Below the pieces are notes generated by a model. It was given only the letters and a program-made list of their open reading frames with translations. It was not told the DNA's origin and searched no databases. Shown here piece after piece: positions 18,014-27,814 of a DNA stretch of 64,000 nt. Position 1 is the stretch's first letter, and every line of letters begins with the position of its first letter. The stretch lies in contig NZ_CP007014.1 in the NCBI RefSeq assembly GCF_000452705.1, positions 62,001 to 126,000 of the forward strand, written 5' to 3'. The position numbers were made by a program, and so were the translations under genes. The stretch comes from Pseudomonas syringae CC1557 (GTDB taxonomy: Bacteria > Pseudomonadota > Gammaproteobacteria > Pseudomonadales > Pseudomonadaceae).

Positions 18014-19417
18014 ATGCAGCAGCCCGCCTTCAAAGAACTCTGGATTATCCTGCGCCTGGCCGGGCCGCTGATCGCGTCGCAGATGGCGCACATGCTGATG
18101 GTCTTCACCGACACGGTCATGATGGGCAAGATCGGTCCCGAAGCGCTGGCGGGCGGCGGGTTGGGCGCTGCGACTTACAGCTTCATCTCGTTTTTCTGCG
18201 TCGGTGTGATGGCGGCGGTCGGTACGCTGGTTTCGATCCGCCACGGTGCGGGTGATACAGAAGGTGCCACGCGCCTGACGCAGGCCGGGTTATGGCTGGC
18301 GTGGGGCATGGCGCTGGTGGCCGCACTGCTGTTGTGGAACCTGGAGCCGGTGCTGTTGCAGTTCGGTCAGGCCGAAGCCAACGTGCACATGGCTGCGCAA
18401 TTTCTGATCACTCTGCCGTTGGCCCTGCCCGGCCTGCTCAGTTTCATGGCGCTGCGTGGCTTCACCAGCGCGCTGGGCCGTGCGGGCCCGGTGATGGCCA
18501 TCAGTGTGGCCGGTGCCGTTGCCAACTTTGCGCTCAATTACGCGATGATTCATCAATGGCTCGGCTTGCCAAACCTCGGGCTGATGGGCATCGGTCTGGT
18601 CACCGCTGTTGTGACCAACTGCATGGCACTGGCGCTGGCATTGCACATCAAGCGCCATCCGGCCTATGCGGCGTATCCGATCGGCAAGGGGTTGTCGAAA
18701 CTGTCGCGCAGCCATTTGAAAGAACTGTGGCGTCTCGGCTTGCCGATTGGCGGGACCTACGCGGTGGAGGTCGGGCTGTTCACCTTCGCGGCGTTCTGCA
18801 TGGGGGCGATGGGCAGTACGCAGATGGCGGCGCACCAGATCGCCCTGCAAACCGTGTCCATGGCGTTCATGATCCCGGTGGGCATTTCCTACGCGGTGAC
18901 CATGCGTATCGGTCAGCACTATGGCGCTGGCAACATGCTTATGGCGCGCACCGCCGGGCGTGTCGGGATCGGTTTTGGCGGCAGTGTGATGCTGATGTTC
19001 GGGATTCTGTTCTGGCTGGTCCCGCATTGGGTCATTGGCCTGTTTCTGGACATCAATGACCCGGCATTTGCCGAGATTGTCGTGCTGGCCACGAAGTTGC
19101 TGGCCATTGCTGCCTGGTTCGAGTTCTTCGACGGTACCCAGACCATCGCCATGGGCGCGATTCGCGGGCTCAAGGATGCGCGCACCACGTTCCTCATCGG
19201 CCTGGGCTGTTACTGGTTGATCGCTGCGCCTGCTGCGTGGCTGCTCGGGTTTTATGCCGACGCTGGCGCACCAGGCGTGTGGTGGGGGCTGGCCTTGGGC
19301 CTGCTCTGCTCGGCGCTGGCGCTGACCTACGCATTCGAGTGGAAGACGGCGCGCCTGTTACGTCGGGAGGCATCGGGCGTGGCGGTGCCGGGTCAGGCCG
19401 GCACATCGTTATCCTGA
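18014..19417 (+). CDS. MATE-family cation-coupled multidrug efflux transporter
   Basis: A 467-residue protein with twelve hydrophobic helices in two homologous halves, the MATE (NorM/PmpM) arrangement. Family features include GPLIASQMAHMLMVFTDTVMMG in helix 1 and GLPIGGTYAVEVGLFTFAAFCMG at the start of the second half. It would export cationic drugs or dyes in exchange for Na+ or H+. Its last 9 nt overlap the stop of the convergent GGDEF-EAL gene (19409-19417). Divergent LysR regulator upstream. Confidence 0.93.
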   Translation: MQQPAFKELWIILRLAGPLIASQMAHMLMVFTDTVMMGKIGPEALAGGGLGAATYSFISFFCVGVMAAVGTLVSIRHGAGDTEGATRLTQAGLWLAWGMALVAALLLWNLEPVLLQFGQAEANVHMAAQFLITLPLALPGLLSFMALRGFTSALGRAGPVMAISVAGAVANFALNYAMIHQWLGLPNLGLMGIGLVTAVVTNCMALALALHIKRHPAYAAYPIGKGLSKLSRSHLKELWRLGLPIGGTYAVEVGLFTFAAFCMGAMGSTQMAAHQIALQTVSMAFMIPVGISYAVTMRIGQHYGAGNMLMARTAGRVGIGFGGSVMLMFGILFWLVPHWVIGLFLDINDPAFAEIVVLATKLLAIAAWFEFFDGTQTIAMGAIRGLKDARTTFLIGLGCYWLIAAPAAWLLGFYADAGAPGVWWGLALGLLCSALALTYAFEWKTARLLRREASGVAVPGQAGTSLS

Positions 19418-21073
19418 CTTCGACACGTCCGGGTAGCGGGCTTCCGACCGCAGATACGTCACCAGCGCCGTCATCGGCAGCGGCCTGCTGATCAGATAGC
19501 CCTGCACCTGATCACAGCCGAAGCTGCGCAGTAACGCCAGTTGCCCGGCCGTTTCAACGCCTTCTGCCACCACTTCCAGATTCAGGTTGTGCGCCAGGTT
19601 GATCATCGCGTGGACCAGCTTGCGGTTCTCTTCGCGTGACTCCATCTGCCCGACGAAGCTCATGTCGATCTTGAGCAGCGCGATGGGCAGGCTGTTGAGG
19701 TGCATGAATGACGAATAGCCGGTGCCGAAGTCATCCAGCGAAAACCGCACACCCAGCCGTTTCAGCGCTTCCATGGTCTGCCTGACCTGATCAGTGCGTC
19801 GCATGACGGCGGTTTCGGTCAATTCAAATTCCAGCCAGCGTGCATCGACGTCCTGCTCTTCGATCAGGCGAGTGAGCGTCGGCAACAGCTGGCTGTCCTG
19901 AAACTGCCGGAACGACAGGTTGATCGCCATGTGCAGCGGCGCAAAACCCTGTTCGCGCAGGACCTGCATGTCGCGCAAGGCCCGGAAGATGACCCAGTAA
20001 CCCAGCGGCACGATCAGGCCGCTTTGCTCGGCCAGTGGCACAAATTCGCTGGGTGGCAACAGGCCGCGTTCGTGATGACGCCAGCGCACCAGCGCTTCCA
20101 GACCGACGATACGGCCGCTTTGCAGGCACAGTCGCGGCTGGTAATGCAGTTCCATCTCGTCCCGGCGTAAGGCGTGGCGTAGTTCGCCTTCAAGGTCAGC
20201 GAGGCTGCGCGCTTTTCGGTTGATGCGCTCGTCAAACAGGTGGAAGGTGCAGCCTTGGGTACTCTTGGCCTGACGCATGGCAATGTGCGCGTGCCACATC
20301 AGCGGGTCGACATCGAGCTCGGTTTGCGAATGAGCGATCCCCAGGCTGCAGCCGAGTAACAGACTTTCACCGTCGACCCAGTAAGGCTCGGAAAGCACGT
20401 CGGTGATCCGTTCGGCCAGTTGCATGGCGCGGGCTGGCGTTTTCCGAGTGTCGATCAGCAATGCGAATTCGTCGCCACCCAGGCGGGCGATCTGGTCGCC
20501 AGCGTCGAGCTGGTTTTTCAGTCGGGCCACGACCTGCATGATCAGCCGGTCGCCGGCCTGATGGCCCAGCGAGTCATTGGCGCGTCGAAAGTTGTCGAGG
20601 TCCAGATGGCCCAGCGCCAGACTGCCGCCTTCGGCCAGGCGAGCGGCCAGCAGCACCTGAAAACCCTGGCGGTTGGCGATACCGGTCAACGGGTCCTGGC
20701 CAGCCAGGCGGCGCAAGCTGTCTTCGAGACGGCCGCGTTCATGAACATAGCGCAGGCATCTGCGCAAGGCGTCACCGGTCAGCGCGTTCCGCACCAGCCA
20801 GTCACTGACGCCACTCGGTTTGACCAGCGGTTCCTCTTCGAGCAGTACCACCGTGGGCAAAAGACAGCTGCCGGTCCTGGGCTGCAGCTCGGGTGTGGTC
20901 AACAGGACGGTATTGCGTTCATTGGCATAGCGCGCACTGAACGCCTCCCAACTGGCACCTGGCACAAGCGTTATGTTGCTGCCTGGCGTTGTAATGCAGT
21001 CGCTCAAGAGCGCCTGCCAGAGCGGCTCTTGCGCCAACAAAAGCAATTGCAAGGGTTCGACAGGTGTAGGCAA
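19409..21073 (-). CDS. GGDEF-EAL cyclic-di-GMP protein with degenerate receiver-like N-terminus (ProE-like)
   Basis: A 554-residue protein. Residues about 1-115 look like a receiver-domain relic whose last helix (ALRRCLRYVHERGRLEDSLRRLA) leads into the GGDEF domain, but no phospho-acceptor Asp is present. The GGDEF motif is intact (199-203, ARLGGDEFALL), although the upstream inhibitory-site RxxD is replaced by DxxD. The EAL domain is also intact: EAL at 326-328, FELTETAVM, and DDFGTGYSS. So phosphodiesterase activity is expected, with the GGDEF perhaps a GTP sensor or weak cyclase. Gene position beside a MATE gene and rep matches P. aeruginosa PA5295 (ProE), a c-di-GMP phosphodiesterase affecting exopolysaccharide; that comparison is from memory. 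Confidence 0.9.
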   Translation of the reverse strand: MPTPVEPLQLLLLAQEPLWQALLSDCITTPGSNITLVPGASWEAFSARYANERNTVLLTTPELQPRTGSCLLPTVVLLEEEPLVKPSGVSDWLVRNALTGDALRRCLRYVHERGRLEDSLRRLAGQDPLTGIANRQGFQVLLAARLAEGGSLALGHLDLDNFRRANDSLGHQAGDRLIMQVVARLKNQLDAGDQIARLGGDEFALLIDTRKTPARAMQLAERITDVLSEPYWVDGESLLLGCSLGIAHSQTELDVDPLMWHAHIAMRQAKSTQGCTFHLFDERINRKARSLADLEGELRHALRRDEMELHYQPRLCLQSGRIVGLEALVRWRHHERGLLPPSEFVPLAEQSGLIVPLGYWVIFRALRDMQVLREQGFAPLHMAINLSFRQFQDSQLLPTLTRLIEEQDVDARWLEFELTETAVMRRTDQVRQTMEALKRLGVRFSLDDFGTGYSSFMHLNSLPIALLKIDMSFVGQMESREENRKLVHAMINLAHNLNLEVVAEGVETAGQLALLRSFGCDQVQGYLISRPLPMTALVTYLRSEARYPDVSKSG

Positions 21074-21277
21074 TCTAACTTCCTAAGTACAAAGGAAAAA
21101 TCGGTGGCCGCACTCTTCGGGGAGCGTGACAGATACACGTATCGTCGCGTCGCGGCGCAAATGTAACAAAACCAGAAAAATTAGATAGCGGTCACTGCCT
21201 GTGACGATGATCGCTACACAAACCCGTGGGCCTGTTAAAATGCCCGACCTTTTTTGCAGACGACCCTTCTTACCGCC

Positions 21278-23287
21278 ATGTCCCGACTCAATCCCCGGCA
21301 GCAGGAAGCCGTGAACTACGTCGGCGGCCCTCTTTTGGTGCTCGCCGGTGCCGGTTCCGGCAAGACCAGCGTGATCACCCGCAAGATTGCGCACCTGATC
21401 CAGAACTGTGGCATCCGCGCCCAGTACATCGTCGCCATGACCTTTACCAACAAGGCGGCTCGCGAGATGAAAGAGCGCGTCGGTACCTTGCTCAGAGGCG
21501 GCGAAGGTCGTGGGCTGACGGTGTCGACGTTCCATAACCTGGGCCTGAATATCATCCGTAAGGAGCACACCCGGCTAGGTTACAAACCGGGGTTTTCGAT
21601 CTTTGACGAGACGGACGTCAAAGCCCTGATGACCGACATCATGCAGAAAGAGTATTCGGGCGACGATGGCGTCGACGAAATCAAGAACATGATCGGCTCG
21701 TGGAAAAATGATCTGATCCTGCCCGCCGAAGCGCTGGAAAACGCCCGCAACCCCAAGGAACAGACCGCTGCCATCGTCTACACCCACTATCAACGCACGC
21801 TCAAGGCGTACAACGCGGTGGACTTCGATGACCTCATCCTGGTGCCGGTCAAGCTGTTCCAGGAACACCCTGACGTTCTGGAGAAATGGCAGAACAAGGT
21901 GCGTTACCTGTTGGTAGACGAGTATCAGGACACCAACGCCAGCCAGTACCTGCTGGTGAAACTGCTGATCGGCTCGCGCAACCAGTTCACCGTGGTGGGC
22001 GACGACGATCAGTCGATCTATGCCTGGCGCGGCGCGCGGCCGGAAAACCTGATGCTGCTCAAGGACGATTACCCATCGCTGAAAGTGGTCATGCTGGAGC
22101 AGAACTACCGCTCGACCAGCCGCATTCTGCGCTGCGCCAACGTGCTGATCTCGAACAACCCGCACGCTTTCGAAAAACAACTGTGGTCCGACATGGGCCA
22201 TGGCGACGAGATCCGGGTGATTCGCTGCCGTAACGAAGATGCCGAAGCCGAGCGGGTGGCGATGGAAATCCTCACTCTGCACCTGCGCACCGACCGGCCT
22301 TACAGTGACTTCGCCATCCTCTATCGCGGTAACTACCAGGCCAAACTGATCGAGCTGAAATTGCAGCACCATCAGGTGCCCTATCGCCTGTCGGGCGGCA
22401 ACAGCTTCTTCGGCCGCCAGGAAGTGAAAGACCTGATGGCCTATTTCCGCCTGCTGGTAAACCCGGATGACGACAACGCCTTCCTGCGGGTGATCAACGT
22501 TCCGCGCCGCGAAATCGGCTCGACCACGCTGGAAAAACTCGGCAACTACGCCACCGAGCGCAAAGTGTCGATGTATGCCGCCACCGACGAGATCGGCCTT
22601 GGCGAGCATCTGGACAGCCGCTATACCGACCGCTTGCAGCGCTTCAAACGCTGGATGGATGGCGTGCGCCAGCAATGCGCGCAGAACGACCCCATCGCCG
22701 CGCTGCGCAGCATGGTCATGGACATCGATTACGAGAACTGGCTGCGCCAGAACAGCTCCAGCGAAAAGGCCGCCGACTACCGGATGAGCAACGTCTGGTT
22801 CCTCATTGAGGCGCTGAAAAATACGCTGGAGAAAGACGAAGAAGGCGGCATGACCATCGAGGAAGCCATCGGCAAGCTGGTCTTGCGTGACATGCTCGAA
22901 CGTCAGCAGGAAGAGGAAGATGGTGCCGAGGGCGTACAGATGATGACCCTGCACGCTTCCAAGGGGCTGGAATTTCCGTACGTGTTCATCATGGGCATGG
23001 AAGAAGAGATCCTTCCGCATCGCTCCAGCATCGAAGCCGACACCATCGAAGAAGAACGCCGTCTGGCCTACGTGGGCATCACCCGCGCTCGGCAGACCCT
23101 GGCGTTTACCTTCGCGGCCAAGCGCAAGCAGTACGGGGAAATCATCGACTGTGCGCCCAGCCGTTTTCTGGATGAGCTGCCCCCGGACGATCTGGCCTGG
23201 GAAGGTAACGACGACACGCCGACAGAAGTCAAAGCGGTGCGCGGCAATACCGCGCTGGCCGACATTCGCGCCATGCTGAAACGCTAG
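21278..23287 (+). CDS. rep: ATP-dependent DNA helicase Rep (UvrD/Rep superfamily 1)
   Basis: A 669-residue 3'-5' helicase. Motif I (Walker A) LAGAGSGKTS is at 22-31, motif II DEYQDTN follows, motif III GDDDQSIYAWRGA, motif IV LEQNYRS and C-terminal motif V/VI MTLHASKGLEFPYVF and ERRLAYVGITRAR are all present. Rep removes proteins ahead of the replication fork and supports restart. Start at 21278 (MSRLNPRQQ); an in-frame TTG- or ATG-led extension to 21254 adds 8 residues without family support. 204 nt separate it from the divergent GGDEF-EAL gene; xpt follows after 53 nt in the same direction. Confidence 0.97.
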   Translation: MSRLNPRQQEAVNYVGGPLLVLAGAGSGKTSVITRKIAHLIQNCGIRAQYIVAMTFTNKAAREMKERVGTLLRGGEGRGLTVSTFHNLGLNIIRKEHTRLGYKPGFSIFDETDVKALMTDIMQKEYSGDDGVDEIKNMIGSWKNDLILPAEALENARNPKEQTAAIVYTHYQRTLKAYNAVDFDDLILVPVKLFQEHPDVLEKWQNKVRYLLVDEYQDTNASQYLLVKLLIGSRNQFTVVGDDDQSIYAWRGARPENLMLLKDDYPSLKVVMLEQNYRSTSRILRCANVLISNNPHAFEKQLWSDMGHGDEIRVIRCRNEDAEAERVAMEILTLHLRTDRPYSDFAILYRGNYQAKLIELKLQHHQVPYRLSGGNSFFGRQEVKDLMAYFRLLVNPDDDNAFLRVINVPRREIGSTTLEKLGNYATERKVSMYAATDEIGLGEHLDSRYTDRLQRFKRWMDGVRQQCAQNDPIAALRSMVMDIDYENWLRQNSSSEKAADYRMSNVWFLIEALKNTLEKDEEGGMTIEEAIGKLVLRDMLERQQEEEDGAEGVQMMTLHASKGLEFPYVFIMGMEEEILPHRSSIEADTIEEERRLAYVGITRARQTLAFTFAAKRKQYGEIIDCAPSRFLDELPPDDLAWEGNDDTPTEVKAVRGNTALADIRAMLKR

Positions 23288-23304
23288 CCGACCCACGAAA
23301 TTGA

Positions 23305-23910
<606 letters not shown>

Positions 23911-23914
23911 GGCA

Positions 23915-24062
23915 CTCAAGAGCGAACGCGGAGCCTCCGGAAATGCATGCCCACGGAGCATGGGCACGATAGCGTTTTCCCGGACACACCTCTCGTTCGT
24001 CACACTACGCTCCAGCGTCGGAATGCCGTTCGTGACGCTTTGCTCTCTACGCCGCGCTGCTT
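23915..24062. repeat. Palindromic repeat element (copy C) at the left edge of the sulfur module
   Basis: Between xpt and the FisR-like gene lies a copy of the window's repeat: a GCATGCCCAC-gg-AGCATGGGCACG hairpin (about 23944-23970) plus an arm TCGTTCGTCACACTACGCTCCAGCGTCGGAATGCC and a final TGACGCTTTGCTC. It runs up to the stop codon of the minus-strand regulator. No coding potential. It marks the left border of the segment 24.07-28.62 kb. Confidence 0.7.
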
Positions 24063-24065
24063 GCG

Positions 24066-25385
24066 TTAGTGTGGAATACCCAGCGTGCGCAAACGCCGAT
24101 ACAGGGTGCGCTCGCTCAACCCCAGCTCTTTGGCAAGCTCACTGCGCGAGCCTTTGAACACGCGCAACGCGTGGGCGAGCTTCTCAAGGCCCTCATCCGC
24201 ACGCCGGTAAGACACGCCGCCTGCCTCGTCATGCCCGCGTACTTCAGCGGGCAAATCCTGCACGCGAATCACGCCGTCGTCGGTAAACAGCCGTGCGCGT
24301 TCGAGGATGTTGCGCAGTTCGCGGATGTTGCCGGGGTAGCTGTAAAAACTCAGCAGTTTCATGGCGTCGGGATCGACACGCGGCGCGGCAACGGGTGCGA
24401 TGCGTTGCAGCAGGCTATCAATCAGCAGCGGCAGGTCTTCGCTGCGTTCGCGCAGGGCTGGCAGGCGAATCGGGAAGGCGCTGATGCGGTAAAACAAATC
24501 CTGTCGAAAGCTGCCCTCGGCGACCATTTCCTTGAGCGGCTTGTGAGTGGCCACCACCAGCCGAAAGTCGGAATGCACGGTTCTCAGGCTGCCCACCGGA
24601 CGAAAGCTGCCCGACTCGATCAGCCTCAGCAGCTTGACCTGCATGGCCAGCGGCACCTCGCCGATCTCATCAAGAAACAGCGTACCGCCATGTGCGGCTT
24701 CAGCCAGGCCGGTCTTGCGTTGCACTGCGCCGGTGAATGCGCCCTTTTCGTAGCCAAATAGCTCGCTTTCCAGCAGGGTTTCGGTCAGCCCGGTGCAGTC
24801 CACCACCACCAGCGGTCCTGCCGATCTTGAGCTGCTGGCATGCAGCGCGCGCGCAAACAACTCCTTGCCGGTGCCGGATTCACCCTGCAACAACACCGGA
24901 ATCTGCGCGGGCGCAGCACGTTGCAGGGCGCCCAGCACTTCCTTGAAGGCTGCCGAACGTCCCACCAGCCCGTGTTGCTGAGGCTGCACCGATGCAACCG
25001 CCACTGAACTCAGCCGCTCGACGTAAGCGATCACGTCACCCTGATCGTCGAGAATCGGTCGCAGCTCGACATCGACATGCTCAGGGCCGCGTGGGGTGTG
25101 GTGGATGTGCAGCAGGCGCTCTGGCAGCCGGGTTTCATGAGCCTTGCGCATCGGGCACTGCTCACCGGCCTGATCGCAGGGCACCGCGAACTGGTGCGAC
25201 ACCCGATAACACTTCTCGCCCACATGGGGCGTGCCTTCGACGCCAAACTGCCGCTGGTAGGCGGTGTTGGCGGCGATGATGTTGTAGTCAGTGTCCAGCA
25301 CGATGGTCGGGCGCAGGTCATGTTCCAGGTACGACACCAGCGACTGCATGCGGCTGCCGGGAAAATCGGTGGCGATGATTGACAT
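24066..25385 (-). CDS. fisR: FisR-like sigma-54-dependent regulator of sulfide oxidation
   Basis: A 439-residue bacterial enhancer-binding protein. The N-terminal domain (about 12-125) is PAS-like and carries Cys59, Cys70 and Cys77; their 11- and 7-residue spacing equals the C53/C64/C71 triad I recall for Cupriavidus FisR, which senses sulfane sulfur. The AAA+ domain (about 138-370) has Walker A GESGTGKE (168-175), the sigma-54 contact loop GAFTGA (215-220) and the [18 protein letters not shown] region. A Fis-type helix-turn-helix ends the protein ([20 protein letters not shown]). It is divergent from persulfide dioxygenase and SQR genes across 263 nt, fitting regulation of those genes. Similar NorR-type regulators are the alternative, but context favours FisR. 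Confidence 0.88.
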   Translation of the reverse strand: MSIIATDFPGSRMQSLVSYLEHDLRPTIVLDTDYNIIAANTAYQRQFGVEGTPHVGEKCYRVSHQFAVPCDQAGEQCPMRKAHETRLPERLLHIHHTPRGPEHVDVELRPILDDQGDVIAYVERLSSVAVASVQPQQHGLVGRSAAFKEVLGALQRAAPAQIPVLLQGESGTGKELFARALHASSSRSAGPLVVVDCTGLTETLLESELFGYEKGAFTGAVQRKTGLAEAAHGGTLFLDEIGEVPLAMQVKLLRLIESGSFRPVGSLRTVHSDFRLVVATHKPLKEMVAEGSFRQDLFYRISAFPIRLPALRERSEDLPLLIDSLLQRIAPVAAPRVDPDAMKLLSFYSYPGNIRELRNILERARLFTDDGVIRVQDLPAEVRGHDEAGGVSYRRADEGLEKLAHALRVFKGSRSELAKELGLSERTLYRRLRTLGIPH

Positions 25386-25455
25386 GATTGCTCCTGAAAA
25401 CGGGATGCCCGCTGACCCGGCGGGCTGCCAGTTTATGCCATTGGCTGCCAGTCGG

Positions 25456-25472
25456 CTGCCAAAAAATGGCAG
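25456..25472. promoter_or_regulatory. Candidate FisR upstream activating site (palindrome CTGCCA-N5-TGGCAG)
   Basis: A perfect 6-bp inverted repeat CTGCCA/TGGCAG around AAAAA. Two further GGCTGCCAG half-sites occur just upstream (near 25424 and 25444). The palindrome centre is about 120 nt ahead of the predicted start of transcription at about 25584, the distance usual for sigma-54 enhancer sites. Binding by FisR is inference. Confidence 0.5.
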
Positions 25473-25556
25473 TTACGCCGATCTGACCGTCGGCGGGATA
25501 AACCAGCGAACGGAGCTTACCCTTGCAGTTACTAAGCTGTAGCCGTTTCAGAGCGT

Positions 25557-25573
25557 TTGGCATGCTTATTGAG
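25557..25573 (+). promoter_or_regulatory. Candidate sigma-54 (-24/-12) promoter for the sulfide-oxidation genes
   Basis: TTGGCATG-CTTA-TTGAG matches the -24 box of the consensus TTGGCACG-N4-TTGCW well, with the required 10 nt between GG and the -12 dinucleotide; the -12 GC reads GA, one mismatch at a conserved base. It lies about 76 nt upstream of the dioxygenase start and downstream of the palindrome at 25456-25472. The presence of a sigma-54-type activator next door supports it. Confidence 0.5.
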
Positions 25574-25648
25574 ACTGCAAGACAACGACTGCCAACCGTC
25601 CCGCCTGCCGAAACGGCCTCCGGGCGATTACAGCCATGGGAAATGCAC

Positions 25649-26533
25649 ATGATTATTGCTGAACAGCTTTACGTCGAAGCGTTATACGACGGCGATACCG
25701 GGACCATCAGTTATCTGGTGATGGACATGGAGAGCAAGCAGTGCGCGCTGATCGACAGCGTGCTGGATTACGACCCCAAATCCGGGCGCACACGGACCGA
25801 GTCTGCCGACCGGATGATCGGCCGGGTGCATGCCTTGCAGGCCTCTGTGCAATGGATTTTCGAAACCCATGTACACGCGGATCACCTGTCGGCAGCGCCT
25901 TATCTGAAGCAAAAACTGGGCGGGCAGACGGTGATAGGCAGCCACATCACGGTCGTGCAGAAAACCTTTGGCGCGCTGTTCAATGCGCCGTCCGATTTTG
26001 CGCGCAACGGCAGCCAGTTCGACGTGCTGCTGGACGATGAGGCGTCGTTCGCCATCGGCACTCTGCAGGTTAAAGCCATGCACACGCCCGGACATACCCC
26101 GGCCTGCATGAGCTATCTGGTACAGGTTGGCGAGCAGACCGTCGCGTTCGTCGGCGATACGTTGTTCATGCCCGATTACGGCACCGCCCGCTGCGACTTT
26201 CCGGGAGCCGATGCGCGCGTGCTGTATCGTTCGATCCGCAAGCTGCTGGCCTTGCAGGCGCAGACCATTTTGTTCATGTGTCACGACTACCTGCCCAACG
26301 GCCGGGCGCTGAAATACATGACCACCGTCGCCGAGCAGCGCGCCAGCAATATTCATGTGCATGACGGGGTTGATGAAGACGCGTTCGTCGACATGCGCGA
26401 AGCGCGCGACATTACGCTGGAGATGCCGGTATTGATGCTGCCTTCGGTGCAGGTCAACATGCGTTGCGGGCACTTTCCGGAGCCGGAAGACAACGGCGTC
26501 GTGTATCTGAAGATCCCGCTCAATGCGCTCTGA
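25649..26533 (+). CDS. pdo: Persulfide dioxygenase, metallo-beta-lactamase fold
   Basis: A 294-residue metallo-hydrolase-fold protein. Metal-site residues are visible: H74, H76 and D78 in THVHADHLSA, HTPGHT (145-150) and Asp170 in VGDTLF, with His212 in MCHDY. This is the ETHE1/Blh group that oxidises glutathione persulfide to sulfite. No rhodanese domain is attached. I chose the ATG at 25649 (MIIAEQLYVEALYDGD) because GGGA lies 7 nt upstream; the in-frame ATG at 25643 is possible but has its GGGA only 1 nt away, and the longer frame from 25523 has no support. It leads a three-gene operon with sqr (27-nt gap) and the TauE permease. Confidence 0.88.
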   Translation: MIIAEQLYVEALYDGDTGTISYLVMDMESKQCALIDSVLDYDPKSGRTRTESADRMIGRVHALQASVQWIFETHVHADHLSAAPYLKQKLGGQTVIGSHITVVQKTFGALFNAPSDFARNGSQFDVLLDDEASFAIGTLQVKAMHTPGHTPACMSYLVQVGEQTVAFVGDTLFMPDYGTARCDFPGADARVLYRSIRKLLALQAQTILFMCHDYLPNGRALKYMTTVAEQRASNIHVHDGVDEDAFVDMREARDITLEMPVLMLPSVQVNMRCGHFPEPEDNGVVYLKIPLNAL

Positions 26534-26560
26534 GCCCTGCCCGCTATTGGAAATTTTGCA

Positions 26561-27814
26561 ATGAATGCCTCGACTATTAACTGTCAGATCCTGATCGTCG
26601 GCGCCGGTGCTGCCGGTATTTCCACCGCTGCAAGTCTGCTCGCCCGCGATGCTTCGCTACAGATCACGCTCGTCGATCCTGCCGACACCCATTACTACCA
26701 GCCAGGCTGGACGATGGTCGGCGCGGGCATCTTTGAAGCGCAATCGACGGCGCGCAGCATGATCTCGTTGATCCCCAAGGGTGTGCAGTGGATCAAGGCT
26801 GCGGTGGCGACGTTCGAGCCGCAGGACAATGCGCTGACGCTGGAAGACGGACGTACGATCGGCTATCAGCAGCTGGTGGTCTGCCCCGGCCTGAAACTGG
26901 ACTGGGCTGCCATCGACGGTCTGGTCGAGACTCTTGGTGCCAATGGTGTGACGTCCAATTACCGCTTTGACCTGGCGCCGTACACCTGGCAACTGGTGCA
27001 GGACTTGAAACAGGGCCGCGCCCTGTTCACCCAGCCGCCCATGCCGATCAAGTGCGCGGGTGCGCCGCAGAAGGCCATGTATCTGTCCTGCGATCACTGG
27101 CTGAAAGCCGGTCGGCTCGCGCAGATCAACACGCAGTTCTACAACGCAGGTGGCGTGCTGTTTGGCGTCGCGGACTATGTACCTGCGCTGATGAGCTACG
27201 TGGATCGCTACGCCATCGACCTCAAGTTCAGTCATCGGCTGGTGGCAGTCGACGGGCCGGGTAAACGCGCCACGTTCATTCGCACCCAGCCGGACGGCAG
27301 CAGCGAAACCGTCGAGCAAGGCTTTGACATGCTGCACGTGGTGCCACCGCAGACTGCGCCCGATTTCATTCGCAGCAGCCCGCTCGCCGATGCTGCTGGC
27401 TGGGTCGATGTGGACCCTGCCACGCTGCGGCATCGGCAGTTCGCCAATGTTCACGGGCTGGGCGACGCCACCAATACCAGCAACGCCAAAACCGCAGCTG
27501 CAGCACGCAAGCAGGCACCGGTGGTGGCCAATAATGTGCTGGTCGCGTTGGGTCGCCAAAGTGAATCGGCCGAATATGACGGCTATGGCTCCTGCCCGCT
27601 GACCGTCGAGAAAGGCAGGATCGTGCTCGCCGAGTTCACGTACGGCGGCAAGGTCGCACCGAGTTTCCCGAGTTGGTTGCTGGATGGGCGCAAACCCACC
27701 CGGCTGGCGTGGTGGTTGAAGGAGCGCGCGTTGCCTGCGATTTACTGGCACGGCATGCTCAAGGGCCGCGAGTGGCTTGCGAGACCGAAGAAGGCTGATG
27801 CTCCACATGGTTGA
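26561..27814 (+). CDS. sqr: Sulfide:quinone oxidoreductase, type II (mitochondrial-like)
   Basis: A 417-residue flavoprotein. The FAD-binding dinucleotide motif VGAGAAGISTA is at 13-23. Catalytic cysteines can be placed: Cys165 in IKCAGAPQKAMYLS and Cys345 in YDGYGSCPLT, matching the motif pair of human SQRDL, which defines the type II family; the HRQFANVHGLGDATN FAD segment lies between. It oxidises sulfide at the inner membrane face, reduces ubiquinone and passes sulfane sulfur to a thiol acceptor such as glutathione, the substrate of the adjacent dioxygenase. Amphipathic C-terminal helices (about 375-410) may dock on the membrane. The downstream permease start overlaps its end by 17 nt. 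Confidence 0.93.
   Translation: MNASTINCQILIVGAGAAGISTAASLLARDASLQITLVDPADTHYYQPGWTMVGAGIFEAQSTARSMISLIPKGVQWIKAAVATFEPQDNALTLEDGRTIGYQQLVVCPGLKLDWAAIDGLVETLGANGVTSNYRFDLAPYTWQLVQDLKQGRALFTQPPMPIKCAGAPQKAMYLSCDHWLKAGRLAQINTQFYNAGGVLFGVADYVPALMSYVDRYAIDLKFSHRLVAVDGPGKRATFIRTQPDGSSETVEQGFDMLHVVPPQTAPDFIRSSPLADAAGWVDVDPATLRHRQFANVHGLGDATNTSNAKTAAAARKQAPVVANNVLVALGRQSESAEYDGYGSCPLTVEKGRIVLAEFTYGGKVAPSFPSWLLDGRKPTRLAWWLKERALPAIYWHGMLKGREWLARPKKADAPHG

Noticed and set aside
25523..25648. Extension of the persulfide dioxygenase start upstream
   Set aside because: The added 42 residues are low in family similarity and cover the predicted -24/-12 promoter and the start of the mRNA; GGGA sits at the correct distance before the ATG at 25649.
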